DNA from: Dastarcus helophoroides
Lineage: Eukaryota; Arthropoda; Insecta; Coleoptera; Bothrideridae
Assembly (NCBI GenBank): GCA_028583605.1
Contig: CM053328.1
Location: 30,735,578-30,799,577 of the forward strand
Reading direction: 5' to 3'
Length of the DNA: 64,000 nucleotides
The notes below the pieces were generated by a model that ran no database searches, had not been told where the DNA came from, and was given only the letters and a program-made list of their open reading frames with translations. Both the position numbers and the translations under genes were made by a program. Of the stretch, positions 33,655 to 44,620 are shown one piece after another (positions within the stretch are counted from its first letter, which is position 1; each line of letters opens with the position of its first letter).

Positions 33655-34250
33655 TTACAGTACGACCACCAAGAGAGCATCTAGAAGAACTACGGAAATG
33701 AGAATAGTGAGAACAGTAGCAGGATATACAATGTGGAATTGACAAAGGAATGCACATATTCAGGGAAAAATGTAAAGTGAAAGATGTGGTACGATGATCA
33801 GGAAGAAGAAGAAGACGAGAGTGGAAGTAAACACGTTAATCGAATGGCAGACAACAGGCTGGCGAAAGTAGTACGGAAAGCCACAAGGGACTAGACCATC
33901 AGTTAGACCACACCGAAACGATGGCATGACAGTTGGCAGTCGCTTTCACAGGAACAACAATAAGAGGAATCCAGAATGAACAGGCAACTAGTCTTACTAA
34001 AGAAGAAGAAAAAGAGACCACCGAAACGTTGGCGTGACAGATGGCAGTCGGCTTTCACAGAAACAACAGTAAGAGGAATCCAGAATGAAAAGGCAACTAG
34101 CCTTACTGAAGAAAAAGAAGAATGAAGATGAAGATGAAGATAAAGGTGAAAGTGAAGGTGAAAATGAAGGTGAAAATGAAGGTGAAGATGAAGATGAAGA
34201 TGAAGATGAAGATGAAGAGGAAGAGGAAGAGGAAGAAGAAGAAGAAAAAA
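33655..34250 (+). mobile_element. Non-LTR retrotransposon 3' end with GAA/GAT tail (copy 2)
   Basis: Plus-strand remnant with RTTEMRIVRTVAGYTMWN, a damaged C..I..V/K.V..W...R segment with a GAAGAAGAAG run, then HVNRMADNRLAKVVRKATRD and TTPKRWHDSWQS, the same C-terminal order as the minus-strand neighbour (33071-33325) but from a diverged family member. The last part is duplicated (33913-34020 and 34021-34115) and is followed by (GAA)(GAT)n at 34110-34248. The two remnants are 5'-truncated at a similar place and face away from each other. Confidence 0.7.
33913..34115 (+). repeat. 108-bp tandem duplication at the end of the plus-strand remnant
   Basis: CCGAAACG.TGGC.TGACAG begins at 33913 and 34021. 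Both units contain CAACA.TAAGAGGAATCCAG and then AGGCAACTAG.CTTACT and end in an AAGAAGAAG-type run. The microsatellite follows the second unit. Confidence 0.8.
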
Positions 34251-35440
34251 TGATAACAGCGACCTACTACACTGATGAAGTCAAGAAAGATCAAAACCAA
34301 TCTATGATTGTTAGTTATAAATATTTTCAACTGAAGCACGTTCGACTGCTTTAATGCAAAACTATTAATTAACATTATTTGTGAAGTATTACATACCTAA
34401 ATGTAAGTCACACCGATGATGCTTGTATTCAATGAATGTCCATAATACAAGACATAATACTAGTGACCTTTGCGGCTTTAGTAACATCGGTCGGAACTTG
34501 GCTATAAGATTTTTAAAATCCTTTTGAATGGTTCATTTTCTGAAGTCCCTTGGGAGGAATATGAAACTTCAAGACGAAAATATAATTTCACCAAAATATA
34601 CTGGCTTCTCTGCAAACAATACAAATTCATTCTGGGGACGCGCTTCCCAGAAAAAAAAAACACATTTATTTAAAAAAAAATCGAATCATGTGGTCATTGA
34701 AGAAGTATTATAAAAACGATCACACAATAGACACTGTTTCTACTTTACAAAGCTTCTCATACAATTGTTACTCTTATCTTGTATTGAATTGGCTTTTCTT
34801 CAAGACGTCTTGTAAGCCAGAACCTTTCATCCATCTCTTTATAGCCACGTCATCAACTTGGTGGTACAATACCTTTCATAAACAACGATAGTAAAATGGT
34901 GATATACGGTTATGGTTTTCATCCTTACGACCGTCTTTCGCAAATGTTCATTTAAATCCAAGGAAACAATCGCCTTTTGCAAACCATCAATTGTAATTTC
35001 TTTATCAAGTCAACATAGTTATTTGACATTTCGCATTCTACCGTATTCATGATAAATCACTTTAGTAACTGGTAGAATATATTTTTCAGACAACTTGCAT
35101 GCAAAGCGATCGTAATAAAAACATGTCACGTGCCAACACTGTTTAAAGGCATTTGATTTACAAGGTTGTAAAAGAAAATTACAACATATCGATGACAGCG
35201 ACGGAGAACGTCCGATTTTTGCTTTGTTAACTTGGCAGTCTTTGTTACCGTGATTTGTACTTCATCCTGCTTGGAACTGATATAATTAGTGGCACGCAAA
35301 AAGCGTGGCTTTCTGAACTTAAAATAATTTTCCATGGCTATTAACGATTTTAAAAAGAGCGAAAGTACAAGGACAATGACATGAGACGTGGTTTGATTTT
35401 CATACAGTTTTTTTGTATGTAAAACTAATTAATTTTCTAT
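34251..35440. other. Unassigned sequence
   Basis: A minus-strand 69-codon frame (35126-35335) reads KFRKPRFLRATNYISSKQDE and is followed by TAKLTKQKSDVLRRCHRYVV. I do not recognise it. Its composition is more protein-like than most frames here, so a gene fragment or an unknown transposon is possible. Downstream on the minus strand the coding-like composition fades. Confidence 0.4.
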
Positions 35441-35515
35441 AAAATGTTCAGCGATAGGAAGATATTTTGCAATGGTCGAGTAAGTCTGCGTTATAACGGA
35501 TTAAAAAACTGACTA
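35441..35515. repeat. Direct repeat flanking array 4, left copy
   Basis: AAAATGTTCAGCGATAGGAA, ATATTTTGCAATGG and GTTATAACGGATTAAAAA match 41389-41468 in the same order and orientation, with a ~12-base gap. Confidence 0.65.
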
Positions 35516-36129
35516 ATGTTGTGTCAGTCATACTACGATATACCTCGTTCCACGAAATTATTTCTTCAGTTAGCAAGAGCTAACGTCTATAAACAACTTT
35601 AAATGCAATCATTTGTTTTAATTGTTCAGTGCGCCAACTTGGAGAGTGATCTATCACATGTAAAATTTGATACATATTTTCACCTCTTTAGGGACTAAAT
35701 TTCGAAAAATTCGTAGTGCTCACCTGCGTTATATGGGGAACTTATGTGCAAAATTTCAGGTTTCTGAGTCCACCCTTTTAGCCTGTGCGTTGTCTGTCAG
35801 TCTGTATTTAGGTTCTATTAAATAGATTCTTAACTTTTTTTCTAAATTTTATTTCAGGATTTATATCTTTCTAGCAGTTTCGACTTCGTATCCAAAAAAG
35901 TTTTTTCTTTTTAAAACTGCATTTGTTTCTTCAAATTTTGTCCTCATTTCGGAAAATTCGACCTTTTTTAAATTGCGATTTTTTCACGAAATTTAGATTT
36001 TTCTATCAAGGTTTTCCCCCTTTTGTGAAGATTTCCTCTTTTTTCAAGAGTTCCATTTCTATCAAAATTCTGCTTTTTCTTAAAATTTTCGCTTTTTTTA
36101 TGCAGCTTTTTCAATTTTTTTTAAAAATC

Positions 36130-36790
36130 CCGACTGCGATTGTTTTTCGAAATTTCCGCTTTATTCCCAGAATATGACATTTCTGCCTAAAGGCTCAGTA
36201 TAATTGTTTTTCTCGAAATTTCGACTTATGTTCAAAATTCAGTTTGTTTTTCAAAATTTACATTTCGTTCTCTGTGATTGTTTTTTGAAATTTTGACTTT
36301 ATTCCCAGAATTTGACATTTCTGCTCAAAGAATCAGTGCAATTGTTTTTCGAAATTTCGACTTATTTTCAAAATTCAGCTTTTCCCACTAAAGTTTCTGT
36401 GATTGTTTTTCGAAATTTCGACTTTATTCCCAGAATTTCACATTTCCTAAAGACTCAATATAACTTTTTTTTTTAATTTCGACTTTATTTTAAAAATTCA
36501 GCTTTTTTCTCAAAATTTACATTTCGCCCTAAAGTCTGTGATTGTTTTTCGAAATTTCGACTTTATTCCCAGAATTTGAAATTTCTGCCTAAAAGAGACT
36601 CAGTAAAATTGTTTTTCTCGACATTTCGACTTAGTTTCAAAATTCAGCTTTTTTCTCAAAATTTACATTTCGCCCTAAAGTCTCTCTGATTGTTTTTCGA
36701 AATTTCGGCTTTATTCCCAGAATTTGACATTTCTGCTTAAAGACTTAGTGTAATTGTTTTTCGAAATTCAAATTTTCAAATTTCAAAATT
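36130..36790. repeat. ~140-bp tandem units within array 4
   Basis: The box TTATTCCCAGAATTTGACAT starts at about 36161, 36299, 36424, 36563 and 36711 (spacings 138, 125, 139, 148), with a decayed one near 36974. Each is preceded by GATTGTTTTTCGAAATTTCG and followed by CTAAAGACTCAGT and TCAAAATTCAGCTTTTTTCT blocks. These units are much better conserved than the surrounding array and so are probably recent. Confidence 0.8.
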
Positions 36791-37159
36791 TGTCGTTCTT
36801 TGTTTTTTGGAAAAATTTGGTTTTTTTCTCAAGTTGCGATTTTTTTCTTGAAATTTAGACTTTTTGTCAGGTTTTTCTTTCAAAAATATCCTATTTTTTT
36901 CCGAATCTTGCTTTTTATATTTCTACTTTTTTAATCTGCTTTCTTTTCCGTTTTTTTTCTTGATATTTCGACCCTATTCCCAGAATTTGACACTTCCGCT
37001 TAAAGATTCTGTAATTGTCTTTCAAAATTTCCACTGTATTTGGAAAATTTGGACATTTTAACTGTCTTTGGGTAATTTATTTCAACATTTTTCTCGAAAT
37101 TTGGACTTCTTTTCTCCAAACTCAGCATCTCTAAATATGTCGACTTTTGTCTTAAATGT

Positions 37160-37228
37160 TTCAGGGGACAAGTTCTGTATTTCAATTTTTGAAGATAACC
37201 AAGGACCAGTCCGTTCTACCAAACTTTA
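37160..37228 (+). repeat. Penelope-type hairpin repeat, fragment copy 8
   Basis: TTTCAGGGGACAAGTTCTGT through GAAGATAACCAAGGACCAGT and CCGTTCTACC. Only the distal half is present. Confidence 0.7.
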
Positions 37229-38961
37229 ATCCCATCAAACTTTAATCCCACGTTTTAAATTTAAATTAAATTATGTTTCAAATTTGAAGAACCTACCTAC
37301 TTAAGCGTTTTTTTTTCTAATTTCGAAATTTTTTCTCGAATTTGCATCTGTCTTTTTTCCAAAATTTCACTTTTGCTCACTGATTTTTCTAAACATTTTG
37401 GCTTTTTTATTTGACTTTTTGGACATTTTTCTCGCTTTTCTTAAAATTTCGACTTCTTTGTAATACAACTTCCTTTTCATTTTTTTTTCTCGATATTTCG
37501 ACTCTAATTTCAGAAGTCGACATTTCTGCCTAAAGACTCTGCAATTGGGGTTTTTCGAAATTTCGACTTTATTTGAAGAACTTGGCCTTTTTGACTGTCT
37601 GGGTAATTTTTTTCTACATTTTTCTCTAAATTTCGACTTTATTCGATTCGTTTTTTGTTTTTCTAAATTTACCCATTTTCCTTCAAAGTAGGTTTTCTTT
37701 AAAAAACTTGACTTTGGTCCTGAATCCCCCTTTCTAGAAATTTTAGGTTAAATTATTTTCCAAATTTGAGGAATTTACCTACTTGGGCTGATAATTCAAA
37801 ATTTCGAAATTCGTTCGAATTTTTTTCTTAAAATTGCAACTGTCTGTGTCTTTTCCAAAATTTATTTTTTATTAATTTATTAAAATTGTTGACTTTTTTA
37901 TTTCTTATAATTTCGACTTTTTGCAAAATTCGATATGCTCTATTTGCAGAATACGTGGTTTTCTCAAAATTTCGATTTGTATCATAAAATTTAATATTTT
38001 ATTATTTTTCTTAAAGGTTCGATTTTTTTCTGCAAAATTTTATTTCTTAATAGGTACATTCTTTTTCGTCAAAATTTGACTTTCATTTCGACGTTTTGAT
38101 TTATTTCGAAACTTCAAAACATTTGTATCATTTTTTTGCTCAAAGATTTCTCATTTTTCTGAGAATTCTGTTTTTCTTAAAATTCTGATTTTTCTTATAA
38201 TTTCGTCTTTTTTTTAAAAAAAAAGACATCCTGAAAATTTCGAATTGATTTTAAAAATTGTTTTTTTTTAATTTCCATTTTATTTGAAAAACCCATATTT
38301 TTGCTCGATATACCTTCTCTGGGAGAGTAAGGCTTTTTCTAAAGTTCAATTTTTTTCTCAAAAAAAAGCTTCGAAAAATTCCAATTGTTCTTTTTCCAGA
38401 CTGTCGTTTTGCAATATTTCTCAAAAATTACGAGTTTTCTGAATATATCGACTCTTTCTGAAATTCTGTCCTCTGGAAATTTAGGCTTGTTTCTCAAAAA
38501 TCGTCTTTTTTTTATGTTTTCTTTATCTTCAAAATTCTTCTTTTTTCATGAAATTACAACCAATTTTTTATTTTTAAATTCGACTATTGTTTTTCTAAAT
38601 TTCTCTACTTTTTCTCCAAATTCTACTTTTTCGGAAAATTTCGACATTTTTCTTAAATCCGGCTTTTTGGGAACTTTAACTTGTTTTTCGAAATTTGGCT
38701 TTTTCTCGAAATTTTGACTTTTTTTCTAAAGATTCTTGTCGCAGGATTATCTAGAAATTAAATATTAAACATTTCCATTAAAATCGTTTTTCTGGCGCCT
38801 TGGAAATGTTACCTTACTTCCCTGAATGTAAATTATTAATTTTTTTTAACTCGCTGTTAAGAATATTTTTTCAACAAAATTTTTTCGTGAAATTTCGAGT
38901 TTTTCTTTAAACATTCCACTTTTTCCTAAAATGACATCTTTGCATTCAAAATGTAGATTTT

Positions 38962-39078
38962 GAAAAATTGAAATACAAATCTTGTCCCCTGGAATCAAGA
39001 AAGATCAAAAAACACAACAAAGATTGCTCTAACCCGTTTCGATAGCCAAGCTGTCATCTTCAGAGAGATACTGTCTAG
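38962..39078 (-). repeat. Penelope-type hairpin repeat, copy 9
   Basis: Minus-oriented, from AAATACAAATCTTGTCCCCT to ATCTTCAGAGAGATACT, with the hairpin box present and one stem mismatch. Array sequence flanks both sides. Confidence 0.8.
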
Positions 39079-41205
39079 ACTTGTTACGTTTTTCAGAATT
39101 AAAAAAATTGGCATTTTTCTCGTGATTTAAAGTCTTAAATTAAAAATATTCGAGCTAAAGCTCTATTTTTTTAATAAACTAGTTCTGCTTTAAAAGGATT
39201 TGCTCACGCTTTCGAGTTTAAACCTGAATTGTTTAGCTACAACATTTTTAATTTCGTATTTTTTCTTAAAATTTTCTTGAGTTTTTTGAAAAAGTCTCCA
39301 GACTTTTTCAAAACTTCAGTTTGAACTCAAAAGGTTAACTCTTTTCGTAAATTTTTAAATTTATATTTTTAATATTAAAAAAAAGAGATTTTTTTAAAAT
39401 TTTTCATTAAAACTCGATATTTTGGAAGTATTTTCTGCGGTATTTTCGGAACAAAATGAAACTAGTTTTTCTTCAATGTTTCTTTTGAAATTTCGCATTA
39501 AAACTCGATTTCTGAAAATATTTCGCGTTCTTTTCGAAAGAATTTTTCTTTCAATACTTTCAAGTTTTCACCTAAAACTTTTAAAGTGAAAAGTTTGAGA
39601 ATTTTTTTCTGAACCAAATTTTCGAATTTACGATCTTTTTCTCAGATTTATATTTCGTTTGAAACTTGCTACCCTGAACTTGTACCTTTTATTTTTCTCG
39701 TAACACCCCAACGTTTTCTTAACAATTTAACTATTTTTTTTTTAGAAATTTTGATGTTTTTTTTTCTAAATTCCTACTTCGTAATATTCCTAATATTCCG
39801 ATCGTAATATTCCTATCGTAATATTCCTATGCTAATATTTTTAATTTCTTCTCTAAATTTTCAGTTTAAATATTCGAAATTTCGATCTTTTTATTTTTTA
39901 AATGTTGTATGATTTTATAGTATTATAAATGTCAGAGTTTTCCTTTTAAAGTTCTAACTTTTTCTCAAAAATTTTAGGAAATTAAAGAAATTTGTATTGT
40001 ATATTTTAAATTTTACCACGAAATTGCAACTTTTTTCTCGACCTTTGCAGTTTTCACTGTAAATACTAATAAATAATAATAAATAATAGTTTAAATATAA
40101 AATGTGTTTTTATTTATTTATATGAAACATGAAGCTTACATCTTAAAATTTTTACTTTTCTTGAAATTACGAGTTTGATAAGAATTTTCTTTTCAAAATT
40201 TCGTATTTAGGATATATTTTTTTAAATTACACTTCGTGCTCTTTTCGAAAGGATTTTCCTCCCAAACATTTGAGTGTAATCTAAAAGTTTTGAGATTAAA
40301 AAATTCGAGTTTCTTTTCTGTAGAAAACCCTTTTCTCGAAATTTCGACCTTTTTCTCGAAATTTCGACCTTTCTCTCGAAACTTCGACCTTTTCCTCGAA
40401 ACTTCGACCTTTATCTCAAATCTTGATTTTTCTTCAAAATTTCTAGCTTATTCTTGTACCTTTTTTCTAACACTTCAACTTTTCATTAAAAATCTGAACT
40501 TTTTTTTAAGCAGTTTTGACGTTTTTCCTGAAATTCCTACTTTAATTTTAATGTCTTGACTTCCCTTTCGAAATTTTGAGTTTAAACTTCAAACTTTGAT
40601 CTGTTTCTTTAACTCTTATTTTATTTAATTTACGAATGTCGAATATTTTCTTTCGAAATTTAATTTTTTTCCAGATCGTCAATTTAAACCTAAAACTTTT
40701 TAAGTTGAAAATTAAAAAAAAACGTTTTCGTACTTTTCAGTTTGAACATAAAATATGTACTTTTTTCTAAAATATATCATTCCTAATTTGATATCAAAAT
40801 TTTTACTTTCGAGTTTAGCATTTAAAGTTGAATTTTAAGAAAATGCATTTCTGGTTATTTTTAATTCATTTGACGTTATTTCCAGTGTATTTCGTGTTAT
40901 TTTTAATGCATTTCGCGTTATTTTTAATGCAGTGCTCGTTATTTTTAAAATAATTTTGCTTTCATACTTTTGAGTTTAAATTTAGACATTTTAAACTAAA
41001 AAATTCGGGAATTCGGGACTTTTTTTGTAATTGCGATCTTTTTCTGCAACTTTTGTTCTTTTTCTCAAATTCAATTTTTTTATTGGCCTGAACTAGTAAC
41101 TATTACCTTTTTTTTTAATTAACACTAACACTCTTAACTTTTTACGAAAAAACTGAACTGGTTTTTAAAAATTCTGAAGTTTTTTCTGACATTTTATTTC
41201 TTTTT

Positions 41206-41350
41206 TTTTTTTTTTTGATGGAACGGATTGGTCTTTGGTTATCTTCAAAAATTGAAATACAAATCTTGTCCCTTGAAACTAAGAAAGACACAACAAAGGT
41301 TGCTCTAATGCGTTTCGACAGCCAAGCTATGATTTTCAGAGAGATACTGA
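41206..41350 (-). repeat. Penelope-type hairpin repeat, copy 10
   Basis: A full-length minus copy from the T run and TGATGGAACGGATTGGTC end to ATTTTCAGAGAGATACTG. It forms the right border of array 4. Confidence 0.8.
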
Positions 41351-41388
41351 AAATTTAAAATCTCAAATTTCAAAAATTTCTTTCGGTA

Positions 41389-41468
41389 AAACATTCAGCT
41401 CTAGGAAGCTCGTAGAATTCGAGTATTTTGCAATGGAGCAAAGTCACGTTATAACGAATTAAAAACCC
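41389..41468. repeat. Direct repeat flanking array 4, right copy
   Basis: AAAACATTCAGCTCTAGGAA, GTATTTTGCAATGG and GTTATAACGAATTAAAAA, matching 35441-35515. The two copies lie about 5.9 kb apart on either side of array 4. Confidence 0.65.
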
Positions 41469-41639
41469 TTGAAGTTAAAAGACGAATAAAGTGTAAACAT
41501 ATTTAATATTATTATTATTTTACCGTTGCATGTATTTGACAAGAATTACAAAATGTCAGGGATCAGATTATTTTCACGTTGTTTTATCTGGGCCACCAAT
41601 TCTTGTATTGGAAAAATGATTTAATAAACATAAATTCGA

Positions 41640-42150
41640 TGTTGTGACATTTCGTCATCGGGTAAACGAGGTGGGAGTGTCCGAATAATATATTTTCGCA
41701 TCCGTAAGCAAATCTTGATACTCTCGTTCCACCCTTCGCCCATTCCTCCGATCAAAATTCCACCCAGACCCGGCCCCTCGGCCTGCCAAACCTGGTTTAC
41801 CGTATCCCGCATTTTCCCTGCGTGAATCCAATTCGCTTCCTGCCAGCAAAAATCCAAGACAGCTCGGGAATCTCCCATTTCCCGGGCAGACGGAACTCTT
41901 GGGACAAGGCTGAGCTGGCAACGCCACCAAATGCCTCGCATAATGGCAACGTAGCGTATCGATCTGCCACCCGCTTTTACGACATAGGAAGGGGAAATTC
42001 ATCATCCGCCTGGCTACGAATTCGGACGATTATCCCCACCCCCCAGCTGGAGCCGGCTACAATGGCAGCGGCCCCTTTATCCCGCTCTGCCGCCGCCGCC
42101 GCAACTTTCTAGTTTGCGGAAAGTTCGGTCAAAGTTTCGGCCCGCCTGAA
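41640..42150. other. GC-rich island of unknown nature
   Basis: About 500 bp whose GC content is clearly above that of its surroundings, with CCGCCGCCGCCGC near 42088-42101, several CCC runs and many CpGs. Long frames are open on both strands (plus 41822-42112; minus 41621-41941 and 41655-42005), as expected of GC-rich DNA with few stops. None resembles a known protein. It could be a CpG-rich promoter or enhancer, a non-coding or UTR exon, or an unknown mobile element. Confidence 0.4.
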
Positions 42151-42973
42151 ATATGGAAACTGAATTGTTTGCTGAATTAGAGCTGTGCCCCCAAGTTGTG
42201 ATACTTGTTGATGTATCGATTTTTGCGATGAAAGTTTTGTTTATGTTGTGGCTGCTTCTTCCTTCTTCCGTTGTATGCTTTTGATGGCCCCTAATGATTC
42301 TTTTTTATATTGGATTAGAGCATAAAATCAGACAGTCATAAAACTTTCAGTAAAATAGACAATATTTTATGTGTACATAAATTCCTTTAAGGAATTTCTT
42401 TTTTGCTCTCATGATGTGCAAGTTGAGTATCCTAACGCAAAGAAATCAGAGGAACTAAGTAACTGATACAAAAATTCTAAAATATGATTTAGACATCCAC
42501 CCTCCTTTTTTAACTTATAATTGGAAATGGAAATTCTGAATTTTAAAATCAATATTTCTTGCCATAAATTTTGTTTATCAATACTTATTGGAATATTAGT
42601 GAGTTTCGTCGTACTGTAATGAGCTTTTACATAATGTGCGTTTAATAAAAAACTTTTTATCAAGTAGGCGGAAAATAATTAAATTTTAGAAGGCATGTCG
42701 TAACTTTTATATCATAAACTCATTACAAAATACATATTTCACTTTGATGTGACATTTATATACACTCTAACCTCACTATTTGTCTACTTTTAATATATGA
42801 TTCCACAATAGAAGTGCCAGGTACTAGAGCTCGCGATTCAGATATCTTGATAACACTTTTAAATACAAAAGAATGTCAAAGAAAAACAAAACAAAATAAT
42901 ACTCAATTAATCTCAAAGCCCATATTGGACGATATTTCACAGATCGTGGGTATGCAAGCCGAAATGCAGAAAG
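42151..42973. other. Unassigned AT-rich sequence
   Basis: No recognised features up to the TA that precedes the mariner element. Confidence 0.5.
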
Positions 42974-43130
42974 TACGAGGGTAAATCAAATATGAACCGA
43001 AATTTCTATCATGTCGCCATGAGGGCTTTGAGAGAGTGCGTATACTCTTAAGACACGTTAAGTGGGGATATCACGTGACTTCCTGCGCTCAAGCGAATTT
43101 CGTTGTCGCCGTTCGTCAGTCTTAAATACA

Positions 43131-44178
43131 ATGAGTGAGCAAGAGGTTCATCCGCACATTGCGTAGAACTTCATTATTAAATTTTTTGCCGTTGATGGTG
43201 TAAAGCCCGCTGAAATTCTTCGTAGACTAAAAGCACAGTTAGGGGATACTTATTTGAAGGAAACTCAAGTGTATGAATGGCACAAAAATTTTCGGAAGGA
43301 CGAACTCAAGTTGAAAATGAACCCCATGCCCGTCGTCCTCGGACAAGTGTGACTACAGACAAGATTAACGCTGTTCAACGCCTTTTGGAAGGTATATCCT
43401 GTTGGTAAAATTGCAGCTCAGATAGGGATAAGCTTTGGAAGTGCTCAGTCCATCACTAACAGATGAGCTGGGGTTTCGAAAAATTCCTGCCAGTTGGGTA
43501 CCTCGTCCTTTGACCGAAGAACAGAAACAACAACGTCTGGAGATTTGTCAACGCCATCTTCGACGTCTTCAACGTGAGGGTGATGGTTTTTTTGCAACGT
43601 ATCGTTACGTGTGATGAGACTTGGGTCCACCATTACACCCCTGAATCTCAACAAGCAAGCATGGAGAGAAGAAGAAAGGGGGAGAGCAAAAACTCGCCTC
43701 TCGGCGGGAAAGGTCCTTGCGATAGTTTTTTGGGATTTTAAAGGAGCTGTGCACATCGATTTTATGCCTGAACGTCATACGGTTAATGCTGCCTACTACT
43801 GCCAGCTATTGGATGAAACACAACGTGCATATTGGTGGAAGAGGCGAGAATTTTCGGTCAGAAATGTGCCATTGCTTCACGACATTGCCCGCCCCCACTC
43901 AGCCAATCTGACATATAAAAAATTAGAAGAAATGCATTGCGCATCATTAGAACACCCTCCTTATAGTCCCGACTCATCACCATGCGATTATCATATGTTT
44001 GGGCCACTGAAAGAAGCCATAGGAGGTAATCGATTCCATGACGATACTGCTGTTGAGACATTTGTGCGCAATTGGCTGTAAACACGCCTCCCTTCTTTTT
44101 ATGATGATGGCATTAAAATACTCCCAAAGCGTTGGGAAAAATGCATAAAAAAAATCAGGAGATTATGTAGAAAAATAG
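43131..44178 (+). pseudogene. Mariner transposase pseudogene
   Basis: Starts MSEQEVHPHIA then a stop (43164-43166), and continues GVKPAEILRRLKAQLGDTYL (helix-turn-helix region). A frameshift follows, then ENEPHARRPRTSVTTDKINA. The catalytic domain has VTCDETWVHHYTPE (first Asp), AGKVLAIVFWDFKG, PLLHDIARPHSA (second Asp; the usual N of HDNARPH is I) and HPPYSPDSSPCDYHMFGPLK (third Asp, D,D34D spacing as in mariners). There is a stop at 44079-44081 within the usual RNWL.TR block. Several frameshifts between the HTH and the catalytic core make it inactive. The family length is about 345 residues. Confidence 0.9.
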
Positions 44179-44204
44179 TTAATAACTTTCATATATGTAT
44201 GTAT

Positions 44205-44559
44205 TGTAACGAAATGTAATTATGGAATTTAGAATCTGAGGAAATTTTCTAGAAAGATCTGATAAGGGAAAGCGACCGCGATAATGAAGCAAACTACACA
44301 TAAGCGTTCCAGAAATTTCGGCAAACGATAAGTCTTAGTCTGCTGAAAACTTGTAGAACCCGAGCCAGAGATCTATATAAAGAGGGTCCGATTGGCTTTC
44401 CCTCAATCAGTCAGTCAGTCAGTGTAGTTAATTAGTGAGTTAGTAGTTAGAAGTCAATAAGTGAGTTAATTATTCAGTTGCAGTGTTCCTAGTTTGGTTT
44501 GGAAATAAAGTGGGTATAATTCACGGCGTAATAATCATTCGAACCGATAGCTCGCAACA
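44205..44559 (+). mobile_element. Solo LTR (355 bp) nested in the mariner
   Basis: Starts TGTAACGAAATG and ends GCTCGCAACA (TG...CA), flanked on both sides by GTAT (44201-44204 and 44560-44563), a 4-bp target duplication. It contains TATATAA at about 44373, a CAGTCAGTCAGTCAGTG run after it (about 44407) and AATAAA at 44504-44509, in promoter-to-polyadenylation order. Removing it with one GTAT restores the mariner 3' region. Single LTRs like this arise by recombination between the two LTRs of an integrated retrotransposon. It is most likely of gypsy or a similar group, but without internal sequence this cannot be assigned. Confidence 0.85.
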
Positions 44560-44620
44560 GTATCTTGTACCAATAAATTTTTAAAAACAAATTCTGGTTC
44601 ATATTTGATTTACCCTCGTA

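Larger units (their letters stand above)
35830..41205. repeat. Degenerate T-rich A/T-tract array 4
   Basis: About 5.4 kb of the T-rich repeat on the plus strand. It includes a cleaner ~140-bp tandem block (36130-36790, see next entry), TCTCGAAATTTCGACC repeats near 40335-40410 (about 19-bp period), and two internal hairpin-repeat fragments (37160 and 38962). From about 39000 on, motifs drift to TTTAAACTCGAAAGT-like variants. The long frames inside are F/S/L-rich low-complexity strings. Confidence 0.8.
42976..44618 (+). mobile_element. Mariner element carrying a solo LTR
   Basis: The terminal inverted repeats begin CGAGGGTAAATCAAATATGA at both ends and match perfectly over at least 23 bp. They are flanked by TA at 42974-42975 and 44619-44620, the mariner target duplication. 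The total length is 1643 bp. Subtracting the solo LTR (355 bp) and its 4-bp target duplication leaves 1284 bp, the usual size of a mariner. The transposase is broken, so the copy is dead, but both ends are intact. Confidence 0.92.

Noticed and set aside
35126..35335. 69-codon minus frame with TAKLTKQKSDVLRRCHRYVV
   Set aside because: Protein-like composition, but no recognisable family, start context or continuing exon.
35923..40559. Frames of 60-110 codons in array 4
   Set aside because: Same composition artefact; no conserved domain seen.
41621..42112. Open frames on both strands in the GC-rich island
   Set aside because: GC-rich DNA has few stops by chance; both strands are open and neither shows a known motif. 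Kept only as an island of unknown nature.
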